Positions 8,565-17,043 of a stretch of DNA of 64,000 bases are shown in pieces; position 1 is the stretch's first letter; each line of letters starts with the position of its first letter. The notes beneath the pieces were generated by a model, which had not been told where the DNA came from, made no database searches, and saw nothing but the letters and a program-made list of their open reading frames with translations. The translations under genes were made by a program, and so were the position numbers. The stretch lies in the NCBI RefSeq assembly GCF_028747805.1, contig NZ_CP114887.1, positions 799,501-863,500 on the forward strand. Reading direction: 5' to 3'. This DNA is from Solibacillus daqui. GTDB taxonomy: Bacteria > Bacillota > Bacilli > Bacillales_A > Planococcaceae.

Positions 8565-8750
8565 TTATTCGTGATTTGCTAAAATCTTGTAGCGTTTATG
8601 ATTAACAACTGTTTTTTCTTCCATTTCTAATTCGTGAAAATTATCCATGATTGTAATATTCACAATAACCGAATTTTCATTGACCTTTTCAACAATACCT
8701 CTTAATCCATCTTTGAACTCGATAATATTTCCAACTTCAGCAATTTTCAC
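8565..8750 (-). CDS. ykvS: YkvS family protein (DUF2187), 61 aa
   Basis: A small KOW/SH3-like beta protein of the DUF2187 family. The core (VGNIIEFKDGLRGIVEKVNENSVIV, then TVVNHKRYKI) closely follows B. subtilis YkvS as I remember it. The role is unknown; the fold suggests nucleic acid or protein binding. The stop codon directly abuts the 3' end of a structured repeat, so the original terminator has probably been displaced downstream. Confidence 0.88.
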   Translation of the reverse strand: MKIAEVGNIIEFKDGLRGIVEKVNENSVIVNITIMDNFHELEMEEKTVVNHKRYKILANHE

Positions 8751-8919
8751 ACGCAGTCAGCCCCTTCATCGACTAATAATTAACAGTTTGCATGCAATTA
8801 TACTATAAAGTTTATCTTTTTTAAATATTTATATTATTTTAATCGATTTTCAATCTCTTTTCATTCATATAGTAGTTCTGTTATATTGGAAAAAATAATA
8901 AGACTAGAGGTAATTTTAG

Positions 8920-9108
8920 ATGGCAGACTATAAAGACATGTTAGACCAATTACGCAATGGTGAAGTGAAATCAGTTGTCATAAAAAAAGAGGAATTTTTA
9001 CAATTTCGTGAACAAATTGTGAAGGATGAGCAATTTAAACATTTTCGTGGTGAAGCAAAACAAGGAGGAGACGTTGTTTTTACCTATTCACAAATTCCTA
9101 GATCATAA
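8920..9108 (+). CDS. Small hypothetical protein, 62 aa
   Basis: A charged soluble protein starting at ATG 8920 behind a modest AGAGGTAA site. The sequence has an amphipathic first half (DMLDQLRNGEVKSVVIKKEEF), like the 'abortive infection-like' or small conserved proteins of Bacillales, but I cannot name it. Codon use matches its neighbours. It stands alone between ykvS (divergent) and the Spo0E-like gene. Confidence 0.65.
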   Translation: MADYKDMLDQLRNGEVKSVVIKKEEFLQFREQIVKDEQFKHFRGEAKQGGDVVFTYSQIPRS

Positions 9109-9112
9109 TAAC

Positions 9113-9166
9113 TGTCGAATTTTGTTTTACGATTATTTTGTATCTGTTATGTAAAGAAAGTATAAT
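9113..9166 (+). promoter_or_regulatory. Promoter with a Spo0A-box-like site upstream of the spo0E-like gene
   Basis: TATAAT at 9161-9166 follows TTGTAT at 9138-9143 with a 17-base spacer. TGTCGAA, the core of the Spo0A box, lies at 9113-9119, about 48 bases before the -10. A 7-mer can occur by chance; its position in front of a Spo0A-pathway gene makes it notable. Confidence 0.45.
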
Positions 9167-9199
9167 AATGGTAACAATTGGTCGTAAGGAGGGATAAAA

Positions 9200-9391
9200 T
9201 TGGACGAAGTCAGGTTTGATGAATCGTTATTACATCAAATTGAAATTAAAAGACAACTCATGATTCAATCTGGTATTGAAAATGGATTACAAAGTAAACA
9301 AACGCTTTGTTTAAGCAAGCAAGTTGATCATTTAATGAACAAATTCAATCAAATTTATCATAGAAAATTGGGCATTTCAGGACAAAAGTAA
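9200..9391 (+). CDS. Spo0E-like aspartyl-phosphate phosphatase, 63 aa
   Basis: The C-terminal half carries the Spo0E family signature, SKQTLCLSKQVDHLMNKF, with the S-x5-LS-x2-VD-L-N-x-F pattern that contacts Spo0A~P. The first half is the partner helix of the two-helix fold. Such proteins dephosphorylate Spo0A~P and delay sporulation. The start is TTG, six bases after AAGGAGGG. It lies a few kilobases from the orphan phosphorelay-type kinase, which would act in the opposite direction. Length is typical of the family. Confidence 0.85.
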   Translation: MDEVRFDESLLHQIEIKRQLMIQSGIENGLQSKQTLCLSKQVDHLMNKFNQIYHRKLGISGQK

Positions 9392-9482
9392 CATTTGAAA
9401 TAATTTTAGAGAATGAAGTTTTAATGTTGTTTTATTAGGGCATATTATTATTGAACACAGCAACATTCTCATTTCCCCCTTT

Positions 9483-9521
9483 AGAGTAGAAGCGATTCAA
9501 AGCTACTGCTCTCTTTTTTTG
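9483..9521 (+). terminator. Terminator after the spo0E-like gene
   Basis: GAGTAGAAGC pairs with GCTACTGCTC (one mismatch, one wobble) and is followed by seven Ts. Confidence 0.75.
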
Positions 9522-9540
9522 TTTTTAAATTGAATTCAAC

Positions 9541-9647
9541 TTGATTCAGTGGGGGCTCAAACCCCGACTGAATAGGGGACTCAGGCTAAGAATGCCGCGT
9601 CGTGCGGCAACGCCTTAGTGACCAACATCCGCCGAGGCGCAATTGAT
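9541..9647 (+). repeat. Dispersed structured repeat, family 1, copy 2 (internally deleted)
   Basis: Contains ATTCAG/CTGAAT with GGGG/CCCC inside, then ACTCAGGC/GCCTTAGT enclosing GCCGC/GCGGC around a GTCGT loop. After GTGACCAACATC it jumps to CCGAGGCGCAATTGAT, so about 95 bases present in the other copies are missing. It stands between the terminator of the preceding gene and ykwC, in the same orientation as ykwC. Confidence 0.7.
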
Positions 9648-9726
9648 TACGTACATCATAACGCTCGTTGCAGTTTATTTGAATTTTGATAAAATGAAAG
9701 AAAATATCAAAAAGGGGGTTTTTGTA

Positions 9727-10593
9727 ATGGATATGAAAAAAATTGGCTTTATCGGAACAGGTGTTATGGGAGCGAGTATTGTAAAGCATTTACTTCATGC
9801 AGGACACGAGGTAACGGTTTATACACGTACGAAAACTAAGGCGGATGCTTTAGTTGCGCTTGGTGCAAAATGGGCAGAGACGCCAGCAAAGGCTACAGAA
9901 GAACAGCAAATAGTATTTACAATGGTTGGCTATCCGAAAGATGTAGAAGAAGTATATAGCGGTGACGAAGGGATTTTTTCTTCTGCAAAACAAGGGACAA
10001 TTGTTGTTGATATGACAACGAGTGAACCAACGTTAGCGAAAAAATTATACGAACAAGCAAAAGAAATCGGTGTACATAGTTTAGATGCTCCTGTATCAGG
10101 TGGAGATATTGGCGCGCAAAATGGAACATTATCATTAATGGTTGGTGGAGATGAGGCTGTTTTTGAACAGATGAAACCGATCTTTGAAGTTTTTGGACAA
10201 AATATTGTTTATCAGGGTGCAGCAGGTGCAGGACATCATACGAAAATGTGCAACCAAATTGCCATTGCATCAGGAATGATTGGTGTTTGTGAGTCAATGG
10301 TCTATGGGTTAAATGCTGGACTAACGATGGATGAAGTATTACGTTCAATTACAGCAGGTGCAGCGGGTTCTTGGTCACTTTCAAATCTAGCACCACGCAT
10401 GCTGAAAGAAGACTTCGATCCAGGTTTTTACATAAAGCATATGATTAAAGATATGAAAATCGCTTTAGATGAGGCAGAACGCATGAATATTCAATTACCA
10501 GGTCTTATTTTAGCAAAATCTATGTATGATAAATTACTTGAAGATGGTTATGGTGAAAATGGTACACAAGCACTAATTAAATGTTATGAATAA
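9727..10593 (+). CDS. ykwC: NAD(P)-dependent oxidoreductase, 3-hydroxyisobutyrate dehydrogenase family (YkwC), 288 aa
   Basis: A beta-hydroxyacid dehydrogenase. The N-terminal Rossmann motif GFIGTGVMGASIVKHL is at residues 6-21, DAPVSGG at about 122-128 is the substrate-binding signature, and the catalytic Lys lies in GHHTKMCNQ at about 172. The C-terminal half is the helical dimerisation domain. The frame opens upstream at 9643 inside a repeat, but AAAAAGGGGG lies right before ATG 9727 and the length then equals that of B. subtilis YkwC. The physiological substrate is unknown. The preceding 335 bases hold a terminator and a structured repeat. Confidence 0.88.
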   Translation: MDMKKIGFIGTGVMGASIVKHLLHAGHEVTVYTRTKTKADALVALGAKWAETPAKATEEQQIVFTMVGYPKDVEEVYSGDEGIFSSAKQGTIVVDMTTSEPTLAKKLYEQAKEIGVHSLDAPVSGGDIGAQNGTLSLMVGGDEAVFEQMKPIFEVFGQNIVYQGAAGAGHHTKMCNQIAIASGMIGVCESMVYGLNAGLTMDEVLRSITAGAAGSWSLSNLAPRMLKEDFDPGFYIKHMIKDMKIALDEAERMNIQLPGLILAKSMYDKLLEDGYGENGTQALIKCYE

Positions 10594-10708
10594 TACATTT
10601 TACATCGTAAAATCTACCATATTAAGTGGATTCGTTTATAGGAGAATCAAATTCCCTATGATACAATAGAGTTATACATACTTGGGAAGTTGGAAGGAGA
10701 GACATGCA

Positions 10709-11614
10709 ATGGAAAATCAAAAAGGGATTTTACTAGAAAGTGGAACAAATGAACTTGAAATTGTTGAATTTGAAGTAGCAAATAATAAATTTGGTATTAA
10801 TGTAATTAAAGTAAAAGAGATTATTCAACCTATTCCCGTGACATTTATTCCACATGTGCACCCTCACGTAGAAGGCATCATTCAATTACGTGGAGAAGTA
10901 CTGCCAGTTGTAGATATGTTAAAAGTATTAGGCATTCCAACAGAAAATCGTAATCCACAGCAAAAGTACATTGTTGCAGAATTTAACAAACAACGAGTTG
11001 TATTCCATGTAGACAATGTAACGCAAATTCACCGTATTTCTTGGGATCAAATCGAAAAGCCATCTGATATGTACCAAGGTGGTTCTTCACAAGTAATTGG
11101 TGTTATTAAATACAACGAAGAAATGATTTTATTACTAGACTTCGAAAAAATCATGGTAGACATTAACCCTGAATCGAGTATTAGCGTAGAATCCGTGAAA
11201 AAACTTGGTAAACGTGAGCGTACAGAAAAGAAAGTCATTATCGCGGAAGACTCGCCATTATTACGTAAACTATTATTCGATACTATGAATGAAGCAGGTT
11301 ATGTGAATACAGAGTTCTTCGAAAACGGCCGCGATGCATATGATTATTTAGAGGCACTTGCGAAAGCAGATAAGGAAATCGAAAAGCATGTCCAAATGAT
11401 CGTAACCGATATCGAAATGCCGCAAATGGATGGGCATCATTTAACGAAGAAAATTAAATCACATCCAGATCTACAAAAATTACCGGTAATTATCTTCTCA
11501 AGTTTAATTACAGATGATTTACGTCACAAAGGTGATCAGGTAGGGGCAGAAGACCAAATTTCAAAACCAGAAATTGCCGAACTTATTTTACGCATGGATA
11601 AGTTAATTTTGTAA
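10709..11614 (+). CDS. cheV: Chemotaxis coupling protein CheV, 301 aa
   Basis: A two-domain chemotaxis protein: a CheW-like domain at about 1-155 that couples receptors to CheA, and a response-regulator receiver at about 175-300. In the receiver, the acidic pair is in IIAEDSP, the phospho-acceptor Asp in MIVTDIEMPQMDG, and the conserved Lys in SKPE. CheV phosphorylation contributes to receptor adaptation. AAGGAG nine bases before ATG 10709 fixes the start; the longer frame begins without a site. The gene is monocistronic with a terminator at 11669. Confidence 0.95.
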   Translation: MENQKGILLESGTNELEIVEFEVANNKFGINVIKVKEIIQPIPVTFIPHVHPHVEGIIQLRGEVLPVVDMLKVLGIPTENRNPQQKYIVAEFNKQRVVFHVDNVTQIHRISWDQIEKPSDMYQGGSSQVIGVIKYNEEMILLLDFEKIMVDINPESSISVESVKKLGKRERTEKKVIIAEDSPLLRKLLFDTMNEAGYVNTEFFENGRDAYDYLEALAKADKEIEKHVQMIVTDIEMPQMDGHHLTKKIKSHPDLQKLPVIIFSSLITDDLRHKGDQVGAEDQISKPEIAELILRMDKLIL

Positions 11615-11668
11615 ATTTGTCACTTATTGAATTGAAGCAATGCCTAAATATGATATAAAATAGAAACA

Positions 11669-11708
11669 AAAGCCGGATACTTGTAAAAGTAGTTCCGGCT
11701 ATTTTTAT
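11669..11708 (+). terminator. Terminator after cheV
   Basis: AGCCGGA and TACT pair with AGTA and TCCGGCT, followed by ATTTTTAT. Confidence 0.8.
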
Positions 11709-11783
11709 AAGTTATAATCAGTCGGAATAATTTGTATATTTATATAGCAATGAAATGACTTTTTGAAAGAAGTGAAGGCACCT

Positions 11784-13328
11784 ATGAAAAATTTAAAAAC
11801 GGCCATTATTGATATCGGTTCGAACACCATTCGACTTGTATTATATTCATATAATAAAAATGAAGGATTACGTGAGTTTGGCAATATTAAAACGGTGGCG
11901 CGCCTTCGCACTTATCTATTACCAAATGGAGAAATGTCTGAAGAAGGTATCCAACTGCTAGCTGATACATTAAAGTCGTTTCGATTAATATTAGCGGATT
12001 ATGATGTGACAGATGTAAAGGCTGCGGCAACAGCAGCTGTGCGTCAAGCGGCTAATAATGAAGAGATCATTCGTCGTATGCAAGAAGAAACTGGGATTAC
12101 AATTGATATTTTATCCGAAGAAGAAGAAGCCTACTATGGATTCGTTGCGGTAGCACATTCAATGGATACACCATCTGCTGTCACAATCGATATCGGTGGT
12201 GGTTCGACGGAAATCACCTTATTCATCAATAAAAAGCTACAAAAAACGATTAGCTTTCCTTTTGGTACCGTATCATTAAAACAAATGTTTATAAAGGGCA
12301 CCATTATTAATAATGACGAACGAATTAAGCTACGTGATTACGTGACCGAACAATTTAGTTCGTTGCCATGGATCAAGGACGTAGCCTTCCCGATTATTGG
12401 AATTGGTGGGAGTGCTCGTAATATTGCTCAGGTACATCAGCAAAAAACCAATTATCCATTATCAGGTGTTCATGAATATACAATAATGCAGGATGATTTA
12501 GGAACGTTGCGAGACTATTTAACACAGTTTTCATTTGAGCAACTAAAGCAACTAAATGGGCTATCTTCAGACCGTGCAGATACGATTGTGCCTGCATTAG
12601 AAGTGTTCCTTGCATTATTATCAGTCGTAGGAACTGATACATTCCAAGTAAGTAAAAAGGGGTTACGTGAAGGGTTAATTATTGGGCGAGTATTGCAGGG
12701 AAATTCAAAGGCATACAATAAATACAATGTATTTGAGGAAAGCGCACGCCAATTAGCACATGCCTATGGACGTACAGAAGAAGAGGTTCATACACTTGCT
12801 GAGCTAACGGGGCAATTTTATCGAGAGTGCTGTAATTTACAACTATTTCATTCTAACGAAGCAGACTTAGAGCTATTAATAAAAGGCGCAAAGGTGTATG
12901 CAATCGGTGAATACATCGAGCTTGATTCATCTAGTCAACATACATTTTATTTAATATCTAATCAGTCATTGTCAGGTATTTCGCATATAAACCGCGTCAA
13001 GTTAGCGCTACTTGCATCATATAAAAATCGTGAATATTTTGAACGTTTTGCACAACCTTTTGATAGTTGGATGTCAAAAGAGGAATTAAAAAAACTACGT
13101 GATTTTGGTGCGGTTTTAAAGTTTGTTTATGCATTGAATATGACGAAGCGCAATGTGGTAAAGCAACTTATCATTAAAAATAATGGAGATGACCTTTTAA
13201 TAGAAGTGATGACGTCAGAGCGAGCAAATGCGGAAATGGCACAAGTAGAGAAACAGAAAAAACATATCGAGCGAGTGTTCAAAAAAAATATTACAATTGT
13301 GTTCAATGTTGAAGGGTGGAATTGTTGA
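11784..13328 (+). CDS. ppx: Exopolyphosphatase, Ppx/GppA family, 514 aa
   Basis: Degrades inorganic polyphosphate from the chain end, or acts on pppGpp. The N-terminal ASKHA ATPase-like fold shows IDIGSNTIRLVLY at about 8-20 and IDIGGGSTEITLF at about 135-147 (phosphate loops), plus the EEEAYYGF motif. The second half has the HD-like helical domain of long Ppx proteins. The frame extends to a TTG at 11763, but ATG 11784 with GAAGG five bases upstream gives a natural N-terminus. It overlaps ppk by one base (TGATG), so the two are translationally coupled, as is common for polyphosphate enzymes. Confidence 0.92.
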   Translation: MKNLKTAIIDIGSNTIRLVLYSYNKNEGLREFGNIKTVARLRTYLLPNGEMSEEGIQLLADTLKSFRLILADYDVTDVKAAATAAVRQAANNEEIIRRMQEETGITIDILSEEEEAYYGFVAVAHSMDTPSAVTIDIGGGSTEITLFINKKLQKTISFPFGTVSLKQMFIKGTIINNDERIKLRDYVTEQFSSLPWIKDVAFPIIGIGGSARNIAQVHQQKTNYPLSGVHEYTIMQDDLGTLRDYLTQFSFEQLKQLNGLSSDRADTIVPALEVFLALLSVVGTDTFQVSKKGLREGLIIGRVLQGNSKAYNKYNVFEESARQLAHAYGRTEEEVHTLAELTGQFYRECCNLQLFHSNEADLELLIKGAKVYAIGEYIELDSSSQHTFYLISNQSLSGISHINRVKLALLASYKNREYFERFAQPFDSWMSKEELKKLRDFGAVLKFVYALNMTKRNVVKQLIIKNNGDDLLIEVMTSERANAEMAQVEKQKKHIERVFKKNITIVFNVEGWNC

Positions 13329-15493
13329 TGACAACAAATATGGAGATGGATCCGATGTTTGAATCAGAAGATACATCAGAAAATACCAAGTCAGATTTTC
13401 TGATGTTAGAAGAAATCGCGAAACCAGAGTATTACAATAACCGTGAGCTAAGTTGGTTAGCGTTTAACGAACGTGTACTAGAAGAAGCGGAAGATACAAA
13501 TAATCCTTTACTAGAACGCTTAAAATTTTTGGCGATTTTCAGCTCAAATTTAGATGAGTTTTTCATGGTACGTGTAGCTGGTTTACAAGACCAAATTCGA
13601 GCAGGCTTCCACAAACCTGAAAATAAGTCAGGCTTAACTCCAAAAGAACAATTAACAAAAATTGCAGAGCGTACACAAGCATTAGTACGTCGTCAAACCG
13701 AAGTATACCGTCATTTAGTGCATGATTTATTACCAAAAGAAAATGTTTTTGTACGTGATTTAAAATTGTTAACGGCTGAACAAAAAAATTTCCTTCATGA
13801 ATTATTTGACGAAACGATTTTCCCGGTATTAACTCCAGTAGCGGTTGATGCATATCGTCCATTCCCAACATTACTTGGCCGCACGTTAAACTTACTTGTG
13901 CTGCTAGAAAATAATAACACAGATACAGAAATGTTAGATAAAGTCGCAATTGTGCAGGTCCCATCAGTATTAGAACGCTTTATTAAAGTACCTACCCAAG
14001 GTAATGAAACGGTATTTGTATTATTAGAAGATGTCATTTCAAGCAATATTGACCGCTTGTTCTATGGATATAAAGTGAAGTCATCTCAAGCATTCCGTTT
14101 AACGCGTAATGCAGATTTAACGATTCATGAAGAAGGTGCACAAGACTTACTTGTAGAAATCGAAAAAGAGTTAAAGAAACGTAAATGGGGCGTTGGTTCA
14201 CGTTTAGAAGTACGTGATAAAGAAATGAGTGATGACGTTTTAGAATACTTACTAGATGAATTTGAAATTGAAGAGTCAGACGTATTTAAAATTGATGGAC
14301 CACTAGATTTAACGACAATGTTTAGTTTTGTGAAGGTCATTTCAGCTGGCCGTGAGCATTTAGAATATGAAAGCTTCATCCCTCAACCACCACAGGATTT
14401 ACAATCGGATGAAAATATTTTTGAAAAATCATTAATACAAGATTTATTCTTCCACCATCCATATGAGTCATTTGCGCCGATTGTTGATTTTATTGCAGAA
14501 GCAGCCAAAGATCCGAGCGTGCTTGCGATTAAGCAAACGCTGTATCGTGTAAGTGGGAATTCACCAATTATTCAAGCGTTAAAGCAAGCTGCTGAAAATG
14601 GTAAGCAAGTAACGGTGCTTGTTGAGTTAAAGGCACGCTTTGACGAAGAAAATAATGTGCATTGGGCGAAGCAACTAGAACAAGCAGGGTGCCTTGTTAT
14701 TTATGGAATGAATAATTTAAAAACGCACTCAAAAATTACATTAGTTGTTCGCCGTCGCCAAGGTAAAATCGAGCGCTTTGTTCACCTAGGTACAGGAAAT
14801 TACAATGACGCCACGGCAAAAATATATACAGATATGGGGATTATTACGTCAAACAAGGAATTTGGCATTGACGCAACAAACTTCTTTAACTATTTAAGCG
14901 GCTATACAGAAAAGCCAGAATTCCATCATATTCGCGTATCACCATATGATATTCGTGATGAATTTATTGAATTAATTAATAAAGAAATAGCGTTACATAA
15001 AAAACATGGCAATGGTTTTATTCGTGCAAAAATGAATTCATTAACGGATAAAGATTTAATGATGAAATTATATGAGGCGTCAATTGCTGGTGTGAAAATT
15101 GAGCTAATTATTCGTGGTATTTGCTGTATCCGTCCTGGTATTCCAGGCATTTCAGAAAATATTACGGTAACGAGTATCGTAGGTCGCTTCCTAGAGCACT
15201 CGCGTATTTTTTGGTTCCATCACAATGGTGAAGACAGCTTGTATTTATCTTCAGCCGATATGATGACACGTAATATGATTAAGCGAGTTGAAATTTTATT
15301 CCCGATTTATTCAGCGGAAATTAAAAAACGCATACATCGCATTATGATGTCTCAACTAGAAGATAATCAAAAAGCGCGTATTCAGGATTCTAATGGGAAA
15401 TACCACTACAAAGAAAACCACAATAGCAATGTTCGCATTAATAGCCAAGAAGTGTTCCTAATCGAATCACTTGGGACAATTGTGGAAGAATAA
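13328..15493 (+). CDS. ppk: Polyphosphate kinase, 721 aa
   Basis: Synthesises polyphosphate from ATP, reversibly, by autophosphorylation on histidine. Domains in order: N-terminal helical domain (about 30-140, NRELSWLAFNERVLEEA), head domain, and two phospholipase D-like catalytic domains. The autophosphorylated His is in NLKTHSKITLVVRR (about residue 465), with VHLGTGNYN shortly after and FLEHSRIFWF near 625. An alternative GTG at 13316 is less well placed than ATG 13328, which follows GGTGGA by seven bases and overlaps the ppx stop by one base. Length fits the Ppk1 family. Confidence 0.95.
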   Translation: MTTNMEMDPMFESEDTSENTKSDFLMLEEIAKPEYYNNRELSWLAFNERVLEEAEDTNNPLLERLKFLAIFSSNLDEFFMVRVAGLQDQIRAGFHKPENKSGLTPKEQLTKIAERTQALVRRQTEVYRHLVHDLLPKENVFVRDLKLLTAEQKNFLHELFDETIFPVLTPVAVDAYRPFPTLLGRTLNLLVLLENNNTDTEMLDKVAIVQVPSVLERFIKVPTQGNETVFVLLEDVISSNIDRLFYGYKVKSSQAFRLTRNADLTIHEEGAQDLLVEIEKELKKRKWGVGSRLEVRDKEMSDDVLEYLLDEFEIEESDVFKIDGPLDLTTMFSFVKVISAGREHLEYESFIPQPPQDLQSDENIFEKSLIQDLFFHHPYESFAPIVDFIAEAAKDPSVLAIKQTLYRVSGNSPIIQALKQAAENGKQVTVLVELKARFDEENNVHWAKQLEQAGCLVIYGMNNLKTHSKITLVVRRRQGKIERFVHLGTGNYNDATAKIYTDMGIITSNKEFGIDATNFFNYLSGYTEKPEFHHIRVSPYDIRDEFIELINKEIALHKKHGNGFIRAKMNSLTDKDLMMKLYEASIAGVKIELIIRGICCIRPGIPGISENITVTSIVGRFLEHSRIFWFHHNGEDSLYLSSADMMTRNMIKRVEILFPIYSAEIKKRIHRIMMSQLEDNQKARIQDSNGKYHYKENHNSNVRINSQEVFLIESLGTIVEE

Positions 15494-15504
15494 GTAATTT
15501 GATG

Positions 15505-15540
15505 AAGCTACGGACTCGATTTGGTCGTGGCTTTTTCTTT
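15505..15540 (+). terminator. Terminator of the ppx-ppk operon
   Basis: AAGCTACGGAC pairs with GTCGTGGCTT (small bulge), followed by TTTTCTTT. Confidence 0.7.
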
Positions 15541-15622
15541 GTGTGATAACGATAATAGTGTTTAAAATAGAAAATTTTAAATTTTTCTACAATTAATCTT
15601 ACTTATATAGTAAAATGAATTT

Positions 15623-15640
15623 ATGAATGGTTGTTCATTT
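15623..15640 (+). promoter_or_regulatory. Probable FadR operator in front of fadH
   Basis: ATGAATGGTTGTTCATTT has the inverted ATGAATG/TCATT halves of the Bacillus FadR box, with the correct spacing. It lies just after a TATAGT -10-like element (15606-15611) and before the fadH ribosome site, so binding would block transcription. B. subtilis fadH is a known FadR target. The second half-site is incomplete. Confidence 0.6.
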
Positions 15641-15662
15641 TATTTGAAAAGGGGATGGATGG

Positions 15663-16430
15663 ATGTTACAAGGTAAGACGATTATTATTACTGGTGGCTC
15701 TAGTGGGATGGGGCTGGGCATGGCGAAACAATTTGTGCAAGAGGGAGCTAGTGTTGTAATTACAGGGCGCGATGTGGAGCGTTTAGCAAATGCTAAAACG
15801 GAAATTCTGGCATTTGGCTCAAATATTGAAACTTTCCAAATGGACGTACGTGAGCCAGAACATGTACAAGCTATGGTCGACTTTACCGTTGAAAAATTTG
15901 GACGTATTGATAGTTTAGTAAATAATGCAGCTGGTAACTTTTTAGTGCATGCAGAAAAGCTGTCACCAAATGGCTGGAAGGCTGTCATTGATATCGTGTT
16001 AAATGGTACGTTCTATTGTTCTTCAGCAGTAGGCCGTTACTGGATTGAAAAGGGGATTAAGGGATCGATTTTAAATATGGTTGCCACATATGCATGGGGT
16101 GCAGGTGCTGGTGTTATTCATTCGGCTGCTGCAAAGGCTGGTGTGCTATCCCTTACGCGTACATTAGCAGTTGAATGGGGCAGTCAATACGGAATTCGTT
16201 CTAATGCCATCGCACCTGGGCCAATTGAACGTACAGGAGGCGCGGAAAAACTGTGGGAATCAGAGGAGCAGGCAAAGCGCACGATTAATTCAGTACCATT
16301 AAGACGCCTTGGTACACCAGAAGAAATTGCAGATTTAGCAGCGTTTATGCTGTCAGATAAGGCAGGCTATTTAAATGGTGAATGCATTTCATTAGATGGC
16401 GGTCAATGGTTAAATCAACATCCATTTTAA
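15663..16430 (+). CDS. fadH: 2,4-dienoyl-CoA reductase, SDR family (FadH/YkuF), 255 aa
   Basis: A short-chain dehydrogenase for beta-oxidation of unsaturated fatty acids. TGGSSGMGLGMA at about 10-21 binds NADPH, NNAAGNF near 86-92 is the SDR stabilising motif, and VATYAWGAGAGVIHSAAAKAG carries the active-site region with Tyr and Lys. The run AIAPGPIERTGGAEKL near 183-198 and the C-terminus DGGQWLN match B. subtilis FadH almost word for word as I recall it. ATG 15663 follows AAAAGGGGATGG. A probable FadR box precedes the gene, indicating induction by long-chain acyl-CoA. Confidence 0.93.
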   Translation: MLQGKTIIITGGSSGMGLGMAKQFVQEGASVVITGRDVERLANAKTEILAFGSNIETFQMDVREPEHVQAMVDFTVEKFGRIDSLVNNAAGNFLVHAEKLSPNGWKAVIDIVLNGTFYCSSAVGRYWIEKGIKGSILNMVATYAWGAGAGVIHSAAAKAGVLSLTRTLAVEWGSQYGIRSNAIAPGPIERTGGAEKLWESEEQAKRTINSVPLRRLGTPEEIADLAAFMLSDKAGYLNGECISLDGGQWLNQHPF

Positions 16431-16592
16431 GTTGTATTCACAATTAGCATATTTCAATACAAAAATTGGAATGAAGTGCATTTATCTAATATGCATTTAA
16501 TCCATTTTGGTTAGTGAATTTACTCAATGTTGCTTGCATACTTTCTGTTAAAAAACCACATACTACCATTATCGCAAAAGGGGGCGCTAGTA

Positions 16593-16829
16593 GTGGGTAT
16601 GTGGCTTTATCCAACGATTTTTGTTTGCATAGTACTTTGTTTAATTGGCTATTATTTAACCGTAAAAGTGGGACATAAAATTGAGCATAGTGGTGAAGAG
16701 CGGGATTCAGAAGTGCCTGACAAAATTATAGAGCATCCATTTTTACTTAATCCAATTGTGTTATCATACGCGGTATTTTTAGCATTTACAGGTATTATTA
16801 TTTTTTATTATTGGGCACGTGGTTACTAA
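16593..16829 (+). CDS. Small membrane protein with two helices, 78 aa
   Basis: Two hydrophobic segments, about residues 3-25 and 52-74, flank a charged loop (EHSGEERDSEVPDK). I do not recognise the family. The frame reaches back to ATG 16527, but AAAAGGGG ends eight bases before GTG 16593, while the upstream ATG has no site, so the short form is preferred; ATG 16599 is an alternative. It may be cotranscribed with fadH, but the 160-base gap leaves this open. A terminator follows directly. Confidence 0.65.
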   Translation: MGMWLYPTIFVCIVLCLIGYYLTVKVGHKIEHSGEERDSEVPDKIIEHPFLLNPIVLSYAVFLAFTGIIIFYYWARGY

Positions 16830-16837
16830 ATATTCAT

Positions 16838-16880
16838 GCATAATAGGACGAAATTGCTCGTCTTGTTATGCTTTTTCTTT
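16838..16880 (+). terminator. Terminator after the small membrane protein gene
   Basis: GCATAATAGGACGA pairs with TCGTCTTGTTATGC with wobble pairs, followed by TTTTTCTTTT. Confidence 0.8.
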
Positions 16881-17043
16881 TGCGTAAATGGGCATGTTTC
16901 TTAGTCAAGGATTTACCTGTTATGGTATGATAGAGGTAAGGTAAATAATATGCGAAAAAGGGTATTGTTTACTTAAGCTTAAAATTTTCGAGTTTTTAAG
17001 TGTTGATTTGCCCGTATTTACGGAGTCAAAGGAGTAGAATGTA

